A stretch of 5,774 nucleotides of DNA, from the NCBI GenBank assembly GCA_031266115.1, contig JAISBQ010000132.1:1-5774 (forward strand). The letters run 5' to 3'. A program made the translations under genes and the position numbers. The notes below the pieces were generated by a model, which saw only the letters and a list, made by a program, of their open reading frames with translations, was not told the origin of the DNA and ran no database searches. This stretch comes from Bifidobacteriaceae bacterium (lineage in GTDB: Bacteria > Actinomycetota > Actinomycetes > Actinomycetales > WQXJ01). Position 1 is the stretch's first letter; each line of letters opens with the position of its first letter. This document shows positions 5,066 through 5,774 of the stretch, one piece after another.

Positions 5066-5457
5066 AGCGCGGCGACGCGCTTGGCGGGGTGACCCTCGAC
5101 ACAGGCGCACTTCTCGCGCTTGAACGCGGGGACCCGAGGATCCGGGCGCTCCTGCGGCGAGCACTGGCGAACGGCATCGTCCTGGATGTGCCTGCAGGAG
5201 TGGTCGCTCAGGCCTGGCGGGGAGGCCCGCGGCAAGCCCGCGTGGCCCGTCTTCTTTCGGATCCGGCGGTACGCGTGCCGCCACTTGACGACGTGACTGC
5301 GCGGGCCGTCGGCCTGCTCTGCGGGCGCAGCGGTCACCACGACATTGTCGATGTGGCCGTGGTGCTTCACGCCAGGGAGCGTGGACACCTGGTTGTGACC
5401 TCTGACCCGGGCGACCTGCAGAGCATCGATCCCAGCATTCGCCTGGCCGCACTGTAG
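5062..5457 (+). CDS. vapC: PIN-domain toxin (VapC) paired with RHH antitoxin
   Basis: This 131-residue PIN RNase starts at GTG 5062 within the antitoxin stop. Key positions are D13 in TLDTGALLALERGD (with E21), D94 and D97 in HHDIVDVAVVLHA, and D115 in LVVTSDPGDL. The central helix reads VPAGVVAQAWRGG, where other VapCs carry the second acid: the A-Q-A-W-R form is usual for this subfamily as I recall it, so this is not clearly a loss. The C-terminus SIDPSIRLAAL is a normal PIN end. GTG gives eleven residues before the first strand's LD; an internal start in VTLDTG is possible but loses the overlap. The protein differs from the upstream toxin, so the two modules are not a recent duplication. 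Confidence 0.9.
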   Translation: MKRGDALGGVTLDTGALLALERGDPRIRALLRRALANGIVLDVPAGVVAQAWRGGPRQARVARLLSDPAVRVPPLDDVTARAVGLLCGRSGHHDIVDVAVVLHARERGHLVVTSDPGDLQSIDPSIRLAAL

Positions 5458-5716
5458 GTGGTCGTGGTGCGAAGGCCGGCCCACGCTTGTGCCGCGCACG
5501 GAACCAAGGGCGATGCCCGCGGCGATGCGCGTTGGCAGGACTGGGAAGCTCGGGGCCACTTCGCTGTGTGAGCGGCCCGGCGACGGCGTCAGGTCTCCCC
5601 GCGTGTCAGTGACGGCTCCGGGTCACCTCGTGTATCCGGCGAGTGCCTGATACCACTGTCAACCACTCGCTCCGCTGGTGCTTGGGCGGTGGCGCACCCG
5701 CGGCCACACACCACCC
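5458..5716. other. No recognisable gene
   Basis: After the last toxin stop I find no protein matching a known family on either strand. The minus-strand frames entering the vapBC genes from here are mirror images of those genes. No terminator with a T-run, tRNA or long repeat is visible. A promoter or gene start for a downstream unit may lie beyond the window. Confidence 0.55.
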
Positions 5717-5774
5717 GGGGGGGCGGGGGGGCGGGGGGGGGCCCCCACGCGGGCGCGGCCGGGCAAGGGGGGGG
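5717..5774. other. Poly-G low-complexity end, probable sequencing artefact
   Basis: Runs of G of 7, 7, 9 and 8 bases occur at 5717-5723, 5725-5731, 5733-5741 and 5767-5774, separated by single C bases or short GC-only sequence. Nothing else in the window looks like this, and it lies at the very edge. Poly-G is a known error of two-colour sequencing, where no signal is read as G. Confidence 0.7.

Noticed and set aside
4736..5559. Two long minus-strand frames (238 and 242 codons) opposite the RHH-vapC pair
   Set aside because: They mirror two well-supported coding genes in GC-rich DNA, where antisense frames stay open by codon bias; their peptides are low in hydrophobic structure and rich in R, P and A.

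Overview
The window is GC-rich throughout, with G or C dominating third codon positions, GTG starts, start/stop overlaps and apparently leaderless promoters. This points to a high-GC actinobacterium. I cannot name the genus. Most recognisable content is toxin-antitoxin (TA) or accessory in type, alongside one efflux operon, as expected of a genomic island rather than core chromosome. The right edge decays into poly-G low complexity and looks like a contig end.

Layout. 1-234 is the C-terminal end of a Fic-family protein. 325-738 encodes a PIN-domain ribonuclease-like protein with a doubtful start. 739-1123 has no credible gene but carries long inverted repeats. 1172-1393 is a MazF/PemK toxin remnant on the plus strand. 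1571-1818 on the minus strand holds the tail of a nucleotidyltransferase (MNT) gene and the first codons of a coupled partner gene, probably a decayed MNT/HEPN-type pair. 1842-3829 is an intact two-gene operon: an ArsR-like regulator overlapping a 435-residue MFS transporter by ATGA. 3967-4703 is a Phd antitoxin/PIN toxin pair overlapping by GTGA. 4727-4789 is a large imperfect palindrome. 4838-5457 is a ribbon-helix-helix antitoxin/PIN toxin pair, also overlapping by GTGA. 5458-5774 has no recognisable gene.

How the parts work together. The two VapBC-type modules should each make an antitoxin that neutralises its PIN RNase and represses its own promoter. The ArsR-like protein probably represses itself and the exporter through a 17-bp palindrome just upstream of its start. 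Before all three of these units a TAnnnT -10-like hexamer lies 6-7 nt from the start codon, so all three transcripts may be leaderless. The left half reads as a graveyard of older TA modules into which the ArsR-MFS operon was placed. I found no evidence for a wholly new system. The less expected content is the two toxin-type remnants missed by simple ORF calling, the shared promoter layout, and three inverted repeats with similar arm ends.
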